Below, piece by piece: positions 31,437-43,797 of a DNA stretch of 64,000 nucleotides; positions within the stretch are counted from its first letter, which is position 1, and every line of letters starts with the position of its first letter. The notes beneath the pieces were generated by a model. The model saw only the letters and a program-made list of their open reading frames with translations, was not told where the DNA came from and searched no databases. The position numbers and the translations under genes are program-made. The stretch covers positions 32,781,166 through 32,845,165 of the forward strand of contig JAJEKV010000003.1 in the NCBI GenBank assembly GCA_021234155.1. Direction: 5' to 3'. The stretch comes from Isoetes taiwanensis. Lineage: Eukaryota; Streptophyta; Lycopodiopsida; Isoetales; Isoetaceae.

Positions 31437-34400
31437 TGTGACGAGCCTGCCGAGTTGACCCTCTAGGCAACTCGGGATCTTGTCAATACTACGCTAATTC
31501 TAGGTTGGTATGACAAACAATTGAATATGGTGAAGAATTGAATCTTCCTCTTGCACAGCTAAATTGCACACTCAAAACTCAATGAGCAAATACTTGATAT
31601 CTCAATATAATCAAATAACATTAACATCCAAAGAATCCATATTCTCAATGGTTACAGCATCCATGTTAGCAACTCAATCCTAGGAGCCGCCTTGCCCATC
31701 CATGAGCCACAACAAAGATGGTGCCATCGCCTTGCTCTTTCACCGCATGCACTGCACTTTGGGGTTAGTCCTCGTGACTAAGTGGGGATCCCCGGGCTGC
31801 CTCTGCATGCATGGAAATACTACGGAATCTTGGATAGCAAACATAACAATTCAAAGACACAAGAACCTATGGTGCAACGCTAGACTATGACAATAAAGAA
31901 AACATCATGAACATCAAGAGCAAAGAACATAACCAGAGTATCAAACCATCATAAACAAACTCCGGGACAATGGGTAGCCCAGCCAGCCTACATACAGCCC
32001 CCCGTTAGCAAAGCATGTTGCCCAACCCGACTTACATTCCAAGCCCCTGGCGGTGGTGGGGTGAACCTCGATAAGATACCCCTCTCAGCCCCCTTCCGGC
32101 AACCGAGGACCTCTTACCATGGGGTTTCACAAGAGTTGATCGACGAGCAATCCCCTGCCGGAGAACTAACGCCCGGTGTCCGCGAGCACAAGAACCACAG
32201 AGAATCACAGATGAACATGAGCATGCCGAAGCAACCTAGGCCACCGAACCTAGAAGCCCGACCCCGGAGGTTCCAATAGACATAATCAAATACCAAGACA
32301 ACAGTAGAGCAATGCAAAGACCATGACATGTGAAGTTCATTACAATATTTATTAAACATGTGCCTAGATCATACTCTTAGCCCTTGTCGAGGTTGCCCAT
32401 ACAACCTAACCATGCCGAAGTAGCTAACTCATTGGTGAAGATCATGATCACAATACAAACATGTGGAGGAAGTTACTGAGCCCCGACCGTCATGGATGTA
32501 GCTTCAATACCTATATACATTACTGATCAAGGAAAGATACTAACATCTTCTATAATGCAAAACTTACCTCGAAGCCATCTGTTTATACTTTGAATCCATT
32601 AGCTATGATGCTCTTGATAAAATACAATGCAACAACTTGAAAACTTACAGTTACGCACTCAGACTAGATGTACTTCATGCTATAGTCACATTCAGAAACC
32701 CCCAAGCTTCACATGGCTCTCCTTGTACCAATGTGGACCCGTCTCAATCTCAATAATCCTTGATGTCAGATGACCGCTTATTCCTATTTCAAGATCCACA
32801 TGCGAACTTGATTTGAAATCCTTGATGCCGAGGGGTCGTTGACGCTCTACATCTGTGCTAGACTACTTCTCAGCATTAGCCCCATCTCCATGAGCTAAGA
32901 AAGATACTTTATCCCAAACCTTAGAATTTTACCATAGTTAGACAATTATCAAACAATGCATATTCTTACTATTATGATTATTCGCTTTCGACTCTTCATG
33001 TCTCGATCTCCTCTGCTAAGCTCGAATGCAACCCAATTCCATCTATGAGGACTCAGCTTCATACTAGGACATGCAAATAAATTGAGAAAGGCAGCAAATA
33101 CAAGACCAACAAAATAAAGCACAAAACCAAAATGACAAAAACATAACATGAACACAAAATGGCGTTGGAGAGCTCTCGGTCGACCACTGATCCAATCTAA
33201 TTCGCCTTTTTTAAAGTTTCCATGCTGAATCGGTGCTCTTCATGTAATATTCAGCCATTCTTGACTTAAAATCAGCCTTACTGGGGATGTTTCCAATCAT
33301 TGATTTTCTTCTCTAGCCTTATGAGTCTCCAACAAATTCATAATCTATAATATTTGCATGCAAAAATCATGTGCAGACTAATCATGGCAGCTCATAGCAC
33401 ACCTCAATTGATCAAAAGCAAAACCCCACCTGATAATTTCTTTCCACATAGACCTCTGGACCCCTTGTAATTGATTGCGCCTCCAAAGATCGTCTTCTAG
33501 CTCCAAGAAGCAAACCGGAAGAAGAATAGGCATAGTGCAGTCAATTCTGACTCAGCATCACTATTTCTGTCATAACTTTTGCATACGGATGAGTTTTGGC
33601 TTGATCAGACCCATTCCGGAAAGCTTACTTAAGGACCTTTCCAACAAAAGAAAAATCATTTGAAAAGGATCTCAGGTTGCCGAGATATGATGCTTCAAAT
33701 TTCGGGCTCCAAAACTGCCCAGAATTGCTCCCTACCTTCATGCTCTGCAACAATCCTTTCTCCAAAGAGATAAAACCCTAATATCATGCTGCATATATGC
33801 CATTAATATGTATATACATATATAAATAGGTATATTGACCCATTAGGTGGCCAGGACCGTTACAGTCTCCCCTTCTAAAAATTAACCCATGTCCTCATGG
33901 GTCGTGATAGATTTACTGAAGCATTTCTTGATTCAAATCTCAGATCAAGCATAGCTCAACTCAACTCAAAACTTCAGCTCATGTAGCAACTTACTCTACC
34001 ACGATCATATTCCAATCTTACCAGCACCATCTTACAATTGCTATCATCTTACTGAACATGCCACAAGAAAGACCTTACCTTCAACATCGTCAAAATTTGC
34101 TTGCCTTGGCATCTTCAACCACCTCTAGATATTGCTTATCCCTCTAAGGATACCATCTCTTGATGTCTCTGAAAGAAAGATCATTAGCATCACAATGCCA
34201 CAACCAAACGAGCCAACTCCCAAAGATCCAACATTGCTCTGATACCAACTGTGACGAGCCTGCCGAGTTGACCCTCTAGGCAACTCGGGATCTTGTCAAT
34301 ACTACGCTAATTCTAGGTTGGTATGACAAACAATTGAATATGGTGAAGAATTGAATCTTCCTCTTGCACAGCTAAATTGCACACTCAAAACTCAATGAGC

Positions 34401-36676
34401 AAATACTTGATATCTCAATATAATCAAATAACATTAACATCCAAAGAATCCATATTCTCAATGGTTACAGCATCCATGTTAGCAACTCAATCCTAGGAGC
34501 GTCTTGCCCATCCATGAGCCACAACCTTTGGTGCCATCGCCTTGCTCTTTTCTTTGCACATGCACTCTTTGGGGTTAGTCCTCGTGACTAAGTGGGGATC
34601 CCTGGCTGCCTCTGCATGCATGGAAATACTCTGGAATCTTGGATAGCAAACATAACAATTCAAAGACACAAGAACCTATGGTGCAACGCTAGACTATGAC
34701 AATAAAGAAAACATCATGAACATCAAGAGCAAAGAACATAACCAGAGTATCAAACCATCATAAACAAACTCCGGGACAATGGGTAGCCCAGCCAGACCTA
34801 CATACTGAGCCCTGTTAGCGAAGATGTTGCCCACCCACCTTACATTCCAAGCCCCGTAGCGGTGGTGGGGTGAACTGTATCGCAAGATACCCTCTCAGCC
34901 CACCACGGCTTTGGAGGACCTCTTACCATGGGGTTTCACAAGAGTTGACCGACGTAGCAATCCCTGCCAGGAGAACTAACGCCCGGTGTCACAGAGCACA
35001 AGAACCACAGAGAATCACAGATGAACATGAGCATGCCGAAGCAACCTAGGCCACCGAACCTAGAAGCCCGACCCCGGAGGTTCCAATAGACATAATCAAA
35101 TACCAAGACAACGGTAGAGAGCAATGCAAAAGACCATGACATGTGAAGTTCATTACAATATTTATTAAACATGTGCCTAGATCATACTCTTAGCCCTTGT
35201 CGAGGTTGCCCATACAACCTAACCATGCAAGTAGCTAACTCATTGGTGAAGATCATGATCACAATACAAACATGTGGAGGAAGTTACGAGCCTGACTGTC
35301 ATGGATGTAGCTTCAATACCTATATACATTACTGATCAAGGAAAGATACTAACATCTTCTATAATGCAAAACTTACCTCGAAGCCATCCGCTTTTTATAC
35401 TTTGAATCCATTAGCTATGATGCTCTTGATAAAATACAATGCAACAACTTGAAAACTTACATTCACGACTTTTCGGACTAGATGTACTTCATGCTATAGT
35501 CACATTGAAACCCCCAAGCTTCACATGGCTCTCCTTGTACCAATGTGGACCCGTCTCAATCTCAATAATCCTTGATGTCGATGACCGCTTATTCCTATTT
35601 CAAGATCCACATGCTAACTTGCCTTTGAAATCCTTGATGCCGAGGGGTCGTTGACGCTCTACATCTGTGCTAGACTACTTCTCAGCATTAGCCCCATCTC
35701 CATGAGCTAAGAAAGATACTTTATCCCAAACCTTAGAATTTTACCATAGTTAGACAATTATCAAACAATGCATATTCTTACTATTATGATTATTTCCTTT
35801 CGACTCTTCATGCTCGATCTCCTCACGCTAAGCTCGAATGCAACCCAATTCCATCTATGAGGACTCAGCTTCATACTAGGACATGCAAATAAATTGAGAA
35901 AGGCAGCAAATACAAGACCAACAAAATAAAGCACAAAACCAAAATGACAAAAACATAACATGAACACAAAATGGCGTTGGAGAGCTCGGTGTCCGGATCC
36001 AATCTAATTCTCTTTTTTTTTTTAAAGTTTCCATGCTGAATCGGTGCTCTTCATGTAATATTCAGCCATTCTTGACTTAAAATCAGCCTTACAGGGATGT
36101 TTCCAATCATTGATTTTCTTCTCTAGCCTTATGAGTCTCCAACAAATTCATAATCTATAATATTTGCATGCAAAAATCATGTGCAGACTAATCATGGCAG
36201 CTCATAGCACACCTCAATTGATCAAAAGCAAAACCCCACCTGATAATTTCTTTCCACATAGACCTCTGGACCCCTTGTAATTGATTGCGCCTCCAAAGAT
36301 CGTCTTCTAGCTCCAAGAAGCAAAGCTGCGAGGAAGAATAGGCATAGTGCAGTCAATTCTGACTCAGCATCACTATTTCTGTCATAACTTTTGCATACGG
36401 ATGAGTTTTGGCTTGATCAGACCCATTCCGGAAAGCTTACTTAAGGACCTTTCCAACAAAAGAAAAATCATCTGAAAAGGATCTCAGGTTGCCGAGATAT
36501 GATGCTTCAACTTTCGGGCTCCAAAACTGCCCAGAATTGCTCCCTACCTTCATGCTCTGCAACAATCCTTTCTCCAAAGAGATAAAACCCTAATATCATG
36601 CTGCATATATGCCATTAATATGTATATACATATATAAATAGGTATATTGACCCATTAGGTGGCCAGGACCGTTACA
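31437..36676 (-). mobile_element. LTR element with giant LTRs and a minimal interior
   Basis: The two direct repeats are 31437-33864 (2428 bp) and 34260-36676 (2417 bp), with ends that read TGTAACGGTCC...CTCGTCACA on the minus strand. The interior is only 395 bp. On the minus strand it starts GT then TGGTATCAGAGC (34257-34246), the initiator-Met tRNA primer site, and ends with the polypurine tract AGAAGGGGAGAC (33865 side). There is no coding capacity. The class is inferred as Ty3/gypsy from the TGTAACG start and the primer site. No target duplication was found, and 31275-31436 on the left is unexplained. It must be mobilised in trans, if at all. Confidence 0.85.
34246..34257 (-). promoter_or_regulatory. 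Primer-binding site of the giant-LTR element
   Basis: The minus strand reads TGGTATCAGAGC two bases after the LTR end, an exact complement to the 3' end of plant initiator-Met tRNA. Confidence 0.9.
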
Positions 36677-38413
36677 CGACCAGAGATTGCAAGAAGCCAG
36701 ATCTGTTTTACATTGAACAATTATGCATGTATATCTCTCTCTCTCTCTTTCTACACTATCTTCATAATCAGGTGGATAAATCTGGTGGTAAGGACCTTGA
36801 CTACGGTGGCTATAGGTAGTCACCATATTTGCCCATTTTATGTTTTCCAAAAAAGTATTGCAAAGCTTTGTTGAATGGTTGCATGGTATAGATTCGTACT
36901 CTCTCTGTTTTTGGAACAAAACAGGCCGATCATTGGGGCAAGGGATGAAATTTTTCCAGCATTATTGAGCTTGTTAAGAGTGCTACTCTCTGAGATGGCA
37001 AAAGGATGTCATGTCTACTTTGTTTGATCTGAGAGTGTGCGAACAAAATAAATTTAAAGCAGTGGCCGTCGGAGCTATGGCAATTCTGTTTGAGCTGGTG
37101 AATGAAGAAGGAAAAATGGTATGATGCATTGGCAACGGCGCTTCTGTGCGGGCGTCCATAATAAAAAATACGCCAATTAGAATCACAATTGTGTGTGAGA
37201 TGTTGAAAAAATAGTTTGCAACTTCTATTACAGCTCAATTCATAAGACACATCTAGCGTCAAATTCAAGTTTATTCCCCACCTTTGATATGGCGAATATT
37301 CCCAGCATTGTGCCAGATCAATGGCCATTAGAATTTTGAGTGAAAAAACACATGCCACTGTCAATGGTGTAGAACGAACCTATGGTTGAAGCAAATCAAA
37401 TCTGAAAGAAGGAAAATAAAAAAACCACTCGTGCACATGAATTTGCCAGACTCATCTTCACATAGGATGAAGCTATGGCATGTAATCTAAGCTCCGGCTT
37501 TGATTTCTTTCAGAAGATCATCTCTTTCCTTCATCTATTCTACAACTCAAAACCCTTATATTGCTCTAACAGGGAGCAAACAACACAGGTTCGTATAAGC
37601 AATTGGGACAAAGCCATGTCCCAATGATGGAAGGCTTAAATCGAAATAAAGAAAGGAAAAGGGAGGAAGCCTATTTGCAAGAGAAAATCCCTGCAGCGGA
37701 AGCTACGCTCCGGTTAGGCCCTATTCTAATGAAACTCTAGTGCTCCGGAGCCCATAGCTCTAGTGTTCAATCTCCGAGTGTGAGATTTGCACCCATAAAG
37801 CAACACTCAGTCTCCTACTTTCCGCTCTTCCTCCACAGATGGAAACAGCCTACTCCTACACATAGATCAAACGCCTGCACACAAATGGAATCACATAGAT
37901 GGAATCGGCTAATTGCAACTCCGGCTCTGTCTCAGATTGAGGCAATGCAGTGAACAACTAAGGAGGTTCTCCTGCAGAGGGCCGGTTTAGTTCACCTGCA
38001 AAGCATCGGCTCTTTTAAACCGACAACACTCCTGCAAATTCAGCTCTTCAAGTCACCATGGCGGTCTGCTTCAACAGACAATCAGCCCAGACCGCCCATC
38101 TCTGAGTATGTGCTACTGCCGCTTCATTGCATGAGGAATTTGTGCCATTTTCTGTCCAAGCCGGCCTGTCTGCCAAGATGCCATGTGCCTCTCCTCCACT
38201 GCCCTTGCCAAAAAAAGAAGGGAGCATCCCTTCTTATCCACGCCCTAAAAAAAGGGCGCCATTTTTTTTTCTTATTCTTCTTAACCTTTCCAAAGAGCCT
38301 TTGCAAAAACATCCATGAAAAAAGGGAGTTGCAAAGCACCCAAAATAGCAATAAACACTCAAGCTCCTCCCACATGGCAAATTATACCGTTTTTTATACA
38401 ATACCATATGAAA
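36677..38413. other. Stretch without a supported gene
   Basis: Contains a short CT microsatellite (about 36730-36750). Open frames on both strands show no domain. I see nothing I can name. Confidence 0.45.
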
Positions 38414-38418
38414 ATCAT

Positions 38419-40092
38419 TGTGACGTTCCAGCACAGTATACGCCCCAGGACGTATACCGTACTGCCTCGTCACGCGTACACGCCACTCCAGCTGACGTGT
38501 ACGCTAGCGTGTAGCCAGGTGGGTAGCCCTAGGGGGCAACTTGCCAGAAATATGTGCAACCATTAATGTGCACATTTTCCAATCTACACATTAATGTGGG
38601 CACACATTTCCAAGTGGACACTTCATGCCAAGTGGGCCACACCCATAGGTGCAATTAATGTGCACATTTTCCAATGTACACATTAATGTGGGCACACATT
38701 TCCATGTGTGCACATTTGGCCACCTAGCCCTTAAAGGCAAGTGGGCCCATTCCCAATTATCCCACATGCCAAAAGGGGATAATTGGAAACCCTAGCCAAC
38801 CCCCTTGTCTATATAGGGTAGGAAACCCTAACTAGCCCAATTTTCGATTTTAGGGCTTTAGAACTCTGTTTTGGCTGCCTCAACAAATTAAAACCGCATC
38901 CCGAACTTCTGCACGGGAGAATTGCATCCTTAGTTCCTCTAGATTCGAGGCGTTTGCCAGGATGGTCGAGCTCAGTCGAGGAGGAGCCCCTCAAGGATCA
39001 GGTATTTGGCCAATTAGATAGTCTAAACCCTATTTTAGTCATTGAATCAGTAGGTTTAGCCTATTAGATTGCCCATAGCAGCCCTTTAGATCTCTAGATA
39101 GCAGATTCTAACTAAAGAATCTAACTCTATGTTGTAGATTAGATCTTATTCTTTAGTTCTTCTGTGATGTATATGGATGATGTATCTCTATGAACTCCTT
39201 GTATTGGGAAGGGGGTAGAGACCTAAAAGCTTTGTAGTTGATGCTCCTAGAGTAGCCTCTCTAGCACACCTTGTAGATTCGGGCACGTGCACAAGAGCCA
39301 CAGGGATGTGGGTGAAGGGGCGGACTGGGCCGAGAAGGAGATTCATGTCGACTCATGAACGGTTCCTCCGGTGTGTAAGGCCCACGGGAACCATTGTGGC
39401 TAGGTCCAATGGCTTGCCAGCTGCGTGCGGGGCAAGGCATGGGCTCGACACCCGTGGTGGGGTGGTGTTCACCTTCCGGTGGGGGTTCGAATACACGGGC
39501 AAAGTGGCCCTCTAGCCACCTTGAGTCAGCATGTAGATCTCTGGAGGAGTGATCCCTACCGCCCCATCGGGCTGGGAAGATGAGCCCAGGAGTAGCCCTC
39601 TTGGCTATGCATCCGGCGGGCTACAGTCGGGTCCCGACACTTTTCAGACCACTCTGCAAAGTGTGCACAGGAGGGGCGGATGGAGTGGACAACCCTAAGC
39701 CATGCTCATATGCCAGCCAAATCCATTGCCATGAATTGCATGCGCAATGAACTGAACGGAGACCCAAGCCGTCAGTCATCCCTTGAGTCTGAGCCTTGGG
39801 TAGGATTCCCTATGTGATGTGCTGATCTTTGTCTATGCAGATATGTGGAGGACCATCCTTCGTGATGGTCATATGATGTTGATGTATGTGCTACTGACAT
39901 GTATGTTTACGCTTCCGCAGCTAGGTAGGCCCTGAGGGAGACGGGGTGCAATGACCCTTCCACTCTTCCCACTGGAACCCGTCACGGTTGCAGTGTCATG
40001 TGGAGGGCCCTGTATTAGCATGGAGCTGGTATGGGGGATGAACTCCTGTTTGTATACGGTGAGTGCACCGTATACGAGTAGGGGACGTCACA
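38419..40092 (+). repeat. 5' LTR of the histone-carrying element
   Basis: 1674 bp. Compared with 49764-51436, long stretches are identical, for example AATTAGATAGTCTAAACCC and its surroundings. Short clusters of indels in GC-rich places separate them. A TATA-like TATATAGGG lies at about 38810. Confidence 0.9.
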
Positions 40093-40093
40093 G

Positions 40094-40105
40094 TGGTATC
40101 AGAGC
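40094..40105 (+). promoter_or_regulatory. Primer-binding site
   Basis: TGGTATCAGAGC, complementary to initiator-Met tRNA, lies one base after the 5' LTR end. Confidence 0.92.
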
Positions 40106-40296
40106 TATGTTCTTGGAGACCAAGAGCAAAGCACTGGCCATGTTCCCAGTAGCACTAACTTGATAGGATCCTCAAACCTCGAAAAATGAGAAAATTTTTT
40201 CTCATTTTTGTAGTTTATGCTAAGCTAGTAACAGTTAAAATGAATAAAAACGTAAAAAGACTAAAATTGATGAGCCAACATCCAAAAAGTAGGGTG

Positions 40297-40550
40297 GTCT
40301 CACACGTCGCGCCAGGACAGATTTCTACATTCTAGAAATCGGGCTGGGCGCAACGTGTGAGACATTCAGCTTTGACACCAAAAAGTTGTAAATTACAGTA
40401 AAATACCTTGATAATTCTAAATTTAAGCTAAGAATTAGTAGATTTAGCATGTTACATGTTAATTTAATAGTGGGCCCCACCATGTCTCACACGTCGCGCC
40501 AGGACAGGTTTCTAGATTCTAGGAATCGGGTCGGGAAACAACGGTGAGAC
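40297..40550. promoter_or_regulatory. Paired 67-bp palindromes upstream of the H3-like gene
   Basis: The two copies are 40297-40363 and 40484-40550. Each has outer arms GTCTCACACGT and a near-complement ending GTGAGAC, an inner GCGCC/GGCGC pair in the first copy, and a core ATTTCTA...TAGAAAT around CATTC. They are 187 bp apart. The second copy has substitutions in the core arms that keep partial pairing (TTTCTAGATTCTAGGAA). The same pair arrangement occurs before the second gene. Confidence 0.8.
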
Positions 40551-40625
40551 CTTGCTTAATTAGGTGTTTTTAGGTGCTCTAGACAACCCAAAAAGGTAGT
40601 TTAAAAGTTGACCTAAAATTGGCCC

Positions 40626-40633
40626 TATAAATA
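40626..40633 (+). promoter_or_regulatory. TATA box of the H3-like gene
   Basis: TATAAATA lies 76 bp after the second palindrome and about 107 bp before the first ATG. The intervening leader contains GGCGATCTTCTGGC, a phrase nearly repeated in the leader of the second gene. Confidence 0.65.
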
Positions 40634-40735
40634 GAACCAGACCCCTCCCATTTTTTCCTGTTCTTCCCTAGAACTTCGCTCGTGCTGTCAAGGCGATCTT
40701 CTGGCGCTTAGCTCCGATCGACAAACCGTAAGATG

Positions 40736-42030
40736 ATGGCCGCCACGAAGCGGCACCAAAGGAAGCCTAGCGAAGCGGATCCTCCAGCGCCCGGCCCTCA
40801 GGCCTCTTTCACAGATTCTTCGGGGAACGCCTTCTCCACGGGCGATGAATCTTAGGTCAAGTGAGGGAAGCGTGGTCGGACCGAGCGACCACACGAAATC
40901 TTGGAGGACGACCCGGCCGAGGACGTCATGAACGAGATACTCAATTTAAATTGCACGGCAGAGGCGTGAAACCGGGCAGCTAGAGCAACACTGTGGGACG
41001 CCAACCCACGAGGAGGAGCAGAGGGAACAAAGGACCCATCAACAGCCCAAGAACAACCCTGTGCAGAGATCCACCTGGCAGGGAGGAGCAGTGGAAGAGA
41101 AGAGCAAAGCAACACGGAATCCTCACCCTAAGAAGAGGCAGACTCGCGACGCCTGGGCCCACAAATACGGCCAAGCAGCGCCACGAGCAGAGGGACAAAG
41201 AGCCTGAAGACGACCCACTACAGCCAGCGGACCCAAGAAGAGGAGGGCCAAAGCCAGAAGGCGTGCAAGAGGAAGCTGGTAAAGGTTGGGAAGCGGCCAA
41301 GGGCCTGCCATCAATGAGCCATCTGAGGGGAGACCCCCACCACCACCGACGACACTGATGGAGACTACGCGGTCGGTGCGACGGGCAAGCTCTTCAAAGC
41401 CCCGGCCAGAGGAAGAGGTCCCAGAGCAGACGGCCCAAGAACAGGAGGAGGCCGGCAGTTGGCGAAGCCCCCACCATTTCCGACGTGGGATAGGGTCAAG
41501 ACCCCACGGCCGCAACGGGAGGCATATGTGATAGACCCCCTAAAGGTCTATCAGAAGAGGATCAGGGAGCACAACGCGTATATGGCAAAGTGGGAGGCCT
41601 ACAATGCCTATTACCGTGAGCAGGGTGAGAACGATTGAAGGCGGACACCGACGAAGAGCCGTGGCCAAGCCCCCCCACCAAAGCCCAAGCCTCCCCCGAG
41701 CACCGGGGAAGAAGCGGAACAAGAAGAAGAAGGCGGAAGGCGGGGCACTCAAGGAGATCCGCCACTTCCAGAAGAGTTACGGACTCCTGATTCCCCGGGC
41801 GCCGTTCCAGCGCTTGGTCCGCGAAGTCATCCAAGAATACAACACAGACATGCGCGTGACCGATGAGATGCTGTTGTGTTTACAAGAGGCGGCCGAAGCG
41901 CATATAGTTAAGCATTTTGAAGATTCAACGGCCTGCACGGTGCACGCGAAGAGGGTTACCCTCATGAGGCGGGGATATGTATCTTGCCGGATACATCAAG
42001 GGAGAACGCCCTTGAACCTTGTAAATAACT
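40736..42030 (+). pseudogene. Histone H3-like gene inside an LTR element
   Basis: ATG 40736 begins MAATKRHQRKPSEADPP. In-frame stops and frame changes interrupt a long charged region (for example [37 protein letters not shown] at about 41540-41600). From 41604 one frame holds a Lys-rich tail ([13 protein letters not shown]) and then a histone H3 fold: [17 protein letters not shown] (alpha-N), [18 protein letters not shown] (alpha-1), [19 protein letters not shown] (alpha-2) and [12 protein letters not shown]. The last helix ([13 protein letters not shown] then a stop, the counterpart of DIQLARRIRGERA) is in the next frame after a GGGG run at about 41972. EIRHFQK, LLIP and RVTLMR recall plant CENH3, but loop 1 is not lengthened and PFQRLVRE is canonical. 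The tail lacks the ARTKQTARKS start. The H3 assignment is firm; its role is unknown. Confidence 0.8.
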
Positions 42031-42157
42031 GAAAAATTTTGTTAATATAAAGAAAATTTTGTGTAAATAAAGTGTCAAACCCTGTTTAAATAGGTCAAGA
42101 TATCGATCCCTAGCCTTCGTTTTAATTAAATTGGAGTTTGAGCAAAATTGAGACGAT

Positions 42158-42424
42158 GTCTCACACGTCCGCGCCGGAATGATTTCTACATTTTAGAAAT
42201 CGGGCCGGGCATAACGATGTGAGACCATGCCCAAAAAATGCCCAAAACAGCTCCAAATCGACCAAGTAAGGGGTCAATTGCGCCTAACTTCGATGAGTTT
42301 AGTGGAATTACAGCCTTAGATCACCTAAATTGAGTAATCCTAGCCCAATTGGGACCTATGTCTCATACGTCGCGCCAGGACAGATTTCTACATTTTAGAA
42401 ATCCAAGCGGGCAACGTGAGAGAC
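42158..42424. promoter_or_regulatory. Paired palindromes upstream of the second gene
   Basis: Copies at 42158-42225 and 42360-42424, of the same family as those at 40297 and 40484 (GTCTCA(C/T)ACGTC...GATTTCTACATTTTAGAAAT...GAGAC). They are about 202 bp apart. Confidence 0.8.
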
Positions 42425-42603
42425 CCCCGCACTCATTTCATCACCAAATGATCTCCCAAATTGCACAATAGGTTCAAGTAGCTCTCCTTAGCATGCTCAA
42501 ACCCTAGAAATATCGTCAAACTTGCAATTGCATCACTTAATAGGTTAGAATTGCCTAATCTCAAGAAATTCTAAGTCATCCAAAAATTAGGTTTTCCCCT
42601 TTC

Positions 42604-42611
42604 TATAAATA
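42604..42611 (+). promoter_or_regulatory. TATA box of the second gene
   Basis: TATAAATA lies 180 bp after the second palindrome and 114 bp before ATG 42725. The leader has GGCGATCTTTCGGC, close to the phrase in the H3-like leader. Confidence 0.6.
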
Positions 42612-42724
42612 AGTCCCCATTTCTCAATTGGCACCCCGCAAATTTGCTCCCCAATCGCTTAGGGCGATCTTTCGGCTCCCGAGGGCTTAAGCATCCGTTT
42701 GATACTCCCTTCTTTGCTAGATCA

Positions 42725-43700
42725 ATGGCTACTACTGATTTTGGGCGATGGGTGCGCGCCCGATTGCTATCTCTTTTGAGGCGGATGTCAACGACATCTT
42801 CCAAGTCTTTTTGTGAAAGAAATCGACATCCAAGCTACGCTAAATGCAACCCCCACTTATAGGCGGTGCTAGCAGAATTTCGTGCTAGGGTAGGACCCTC
42901 CCTTGTTCAAGTTCCCCTTGCATAGGATACTTTGTTTCCCGCCCATCCCTTCAAAGCGCCTTTGGGCGATGTCCCCAACATCGCCAAGTACTTGACTAAC
43001 AAAGGCGCAGAGACTACTTGACTACATGGTCGGCGATAGCGGGACCAAGTACTTCTCTTACACCGCCCTAGCCATCTTCTTATCCCAAGCGCCCGAGAGG
43101 GGCAGATGGGGGCAACCTCTATCCCTCCGATGGAGGTAGACCCCATAGCAGAGCAAGAGGAAGAGCAGATGCTGTTGCAGTATCAACAGGAACAGGAAGC
43201 AAGAGAGGATGAAGAGGAGTCGGACGACGAAGGATACACGGAGCTCGACTCAGACGAAGAACGGCGCCAAGGAGAGCAGGAGCTGATCAATTTCGAGCAG
43301 AGCCAGCAGGGCATCAGAGTTGCTCCCCCACTCGGGCTAGGCATCACAAGCCTAGCCCCTATCATCATCGACGGATACATGGATGCATGGCTAATCTCCC
43401 GGCGTAGGAAGAGGGTGAATCTTCCATTATGGCCGCGGAGACAGCGCCTACATGCCTATATGCCGCTCATGCCTACACCTCTAGTTGCCCAGCGTGGAGG
43501 ATATCCTTCTCGCGTGGGGGGCGCGAAGGATAGATTCCTCCTATCAAAGCATATATGGGGCTAAAGGTGCTTTCCCTATCAATGCATTCCTTCATGACCT
43601 CCTTTCTCTCGAGGTCGTCTACTTCTGTGGGACAGAAGTAGACTTTCTAATCTACCTTCCACTCGCCCAAGCGGAAACGCGGTCATGCCTACATTGACAT
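42725..43700 (+). pseudogene. Second plus-strand gene of the H3 element, unknown acidic protein
   Basis: ATG 42725 reads MATTDFGRWVRARLLS. The best continuation changes frame several times: ISFEADVNDIFQVF, GDVPNIAKYLTNKGAE (about 42966-43010), DYMVGDSGTKYFSYTALAIF (about 43022-43080). It then stays in one frame from 43106 to 43564 with MGATSIPPMEVDPIAEQEEE and a strongly acidic stretch (REDEEESDDEGYTELDSDEE), followed by PPLGLGITSLAPIIIDGYMD. I recognise no domain. The matching promoter layout suggests it is expressed together with the H3-like gene. Confidence 0.45.
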
Positions 43701-43797
43701 TACACCACGCCCTAGAGATCACCGTAGTGGTCCCATCATCGGTAACAACGCATGCGACCCATACTAAGCGTAGGTGGCATGCGTAGATTAATCTTAA

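Noticed and set aside
38110-38514. 134-codon plus-strand ORF spanning the LTR boundary
   Set aside because: It crosses the target duplication and LTR start at 38414-38419, so it cannot be an old gene. No domain.
41123-41515. Minus-strand ORFs opposite the H3-like gene
   Set aside because: Shadow frames of GC-rich, low-stop sequence; the plus strand carries the recognisable fold.
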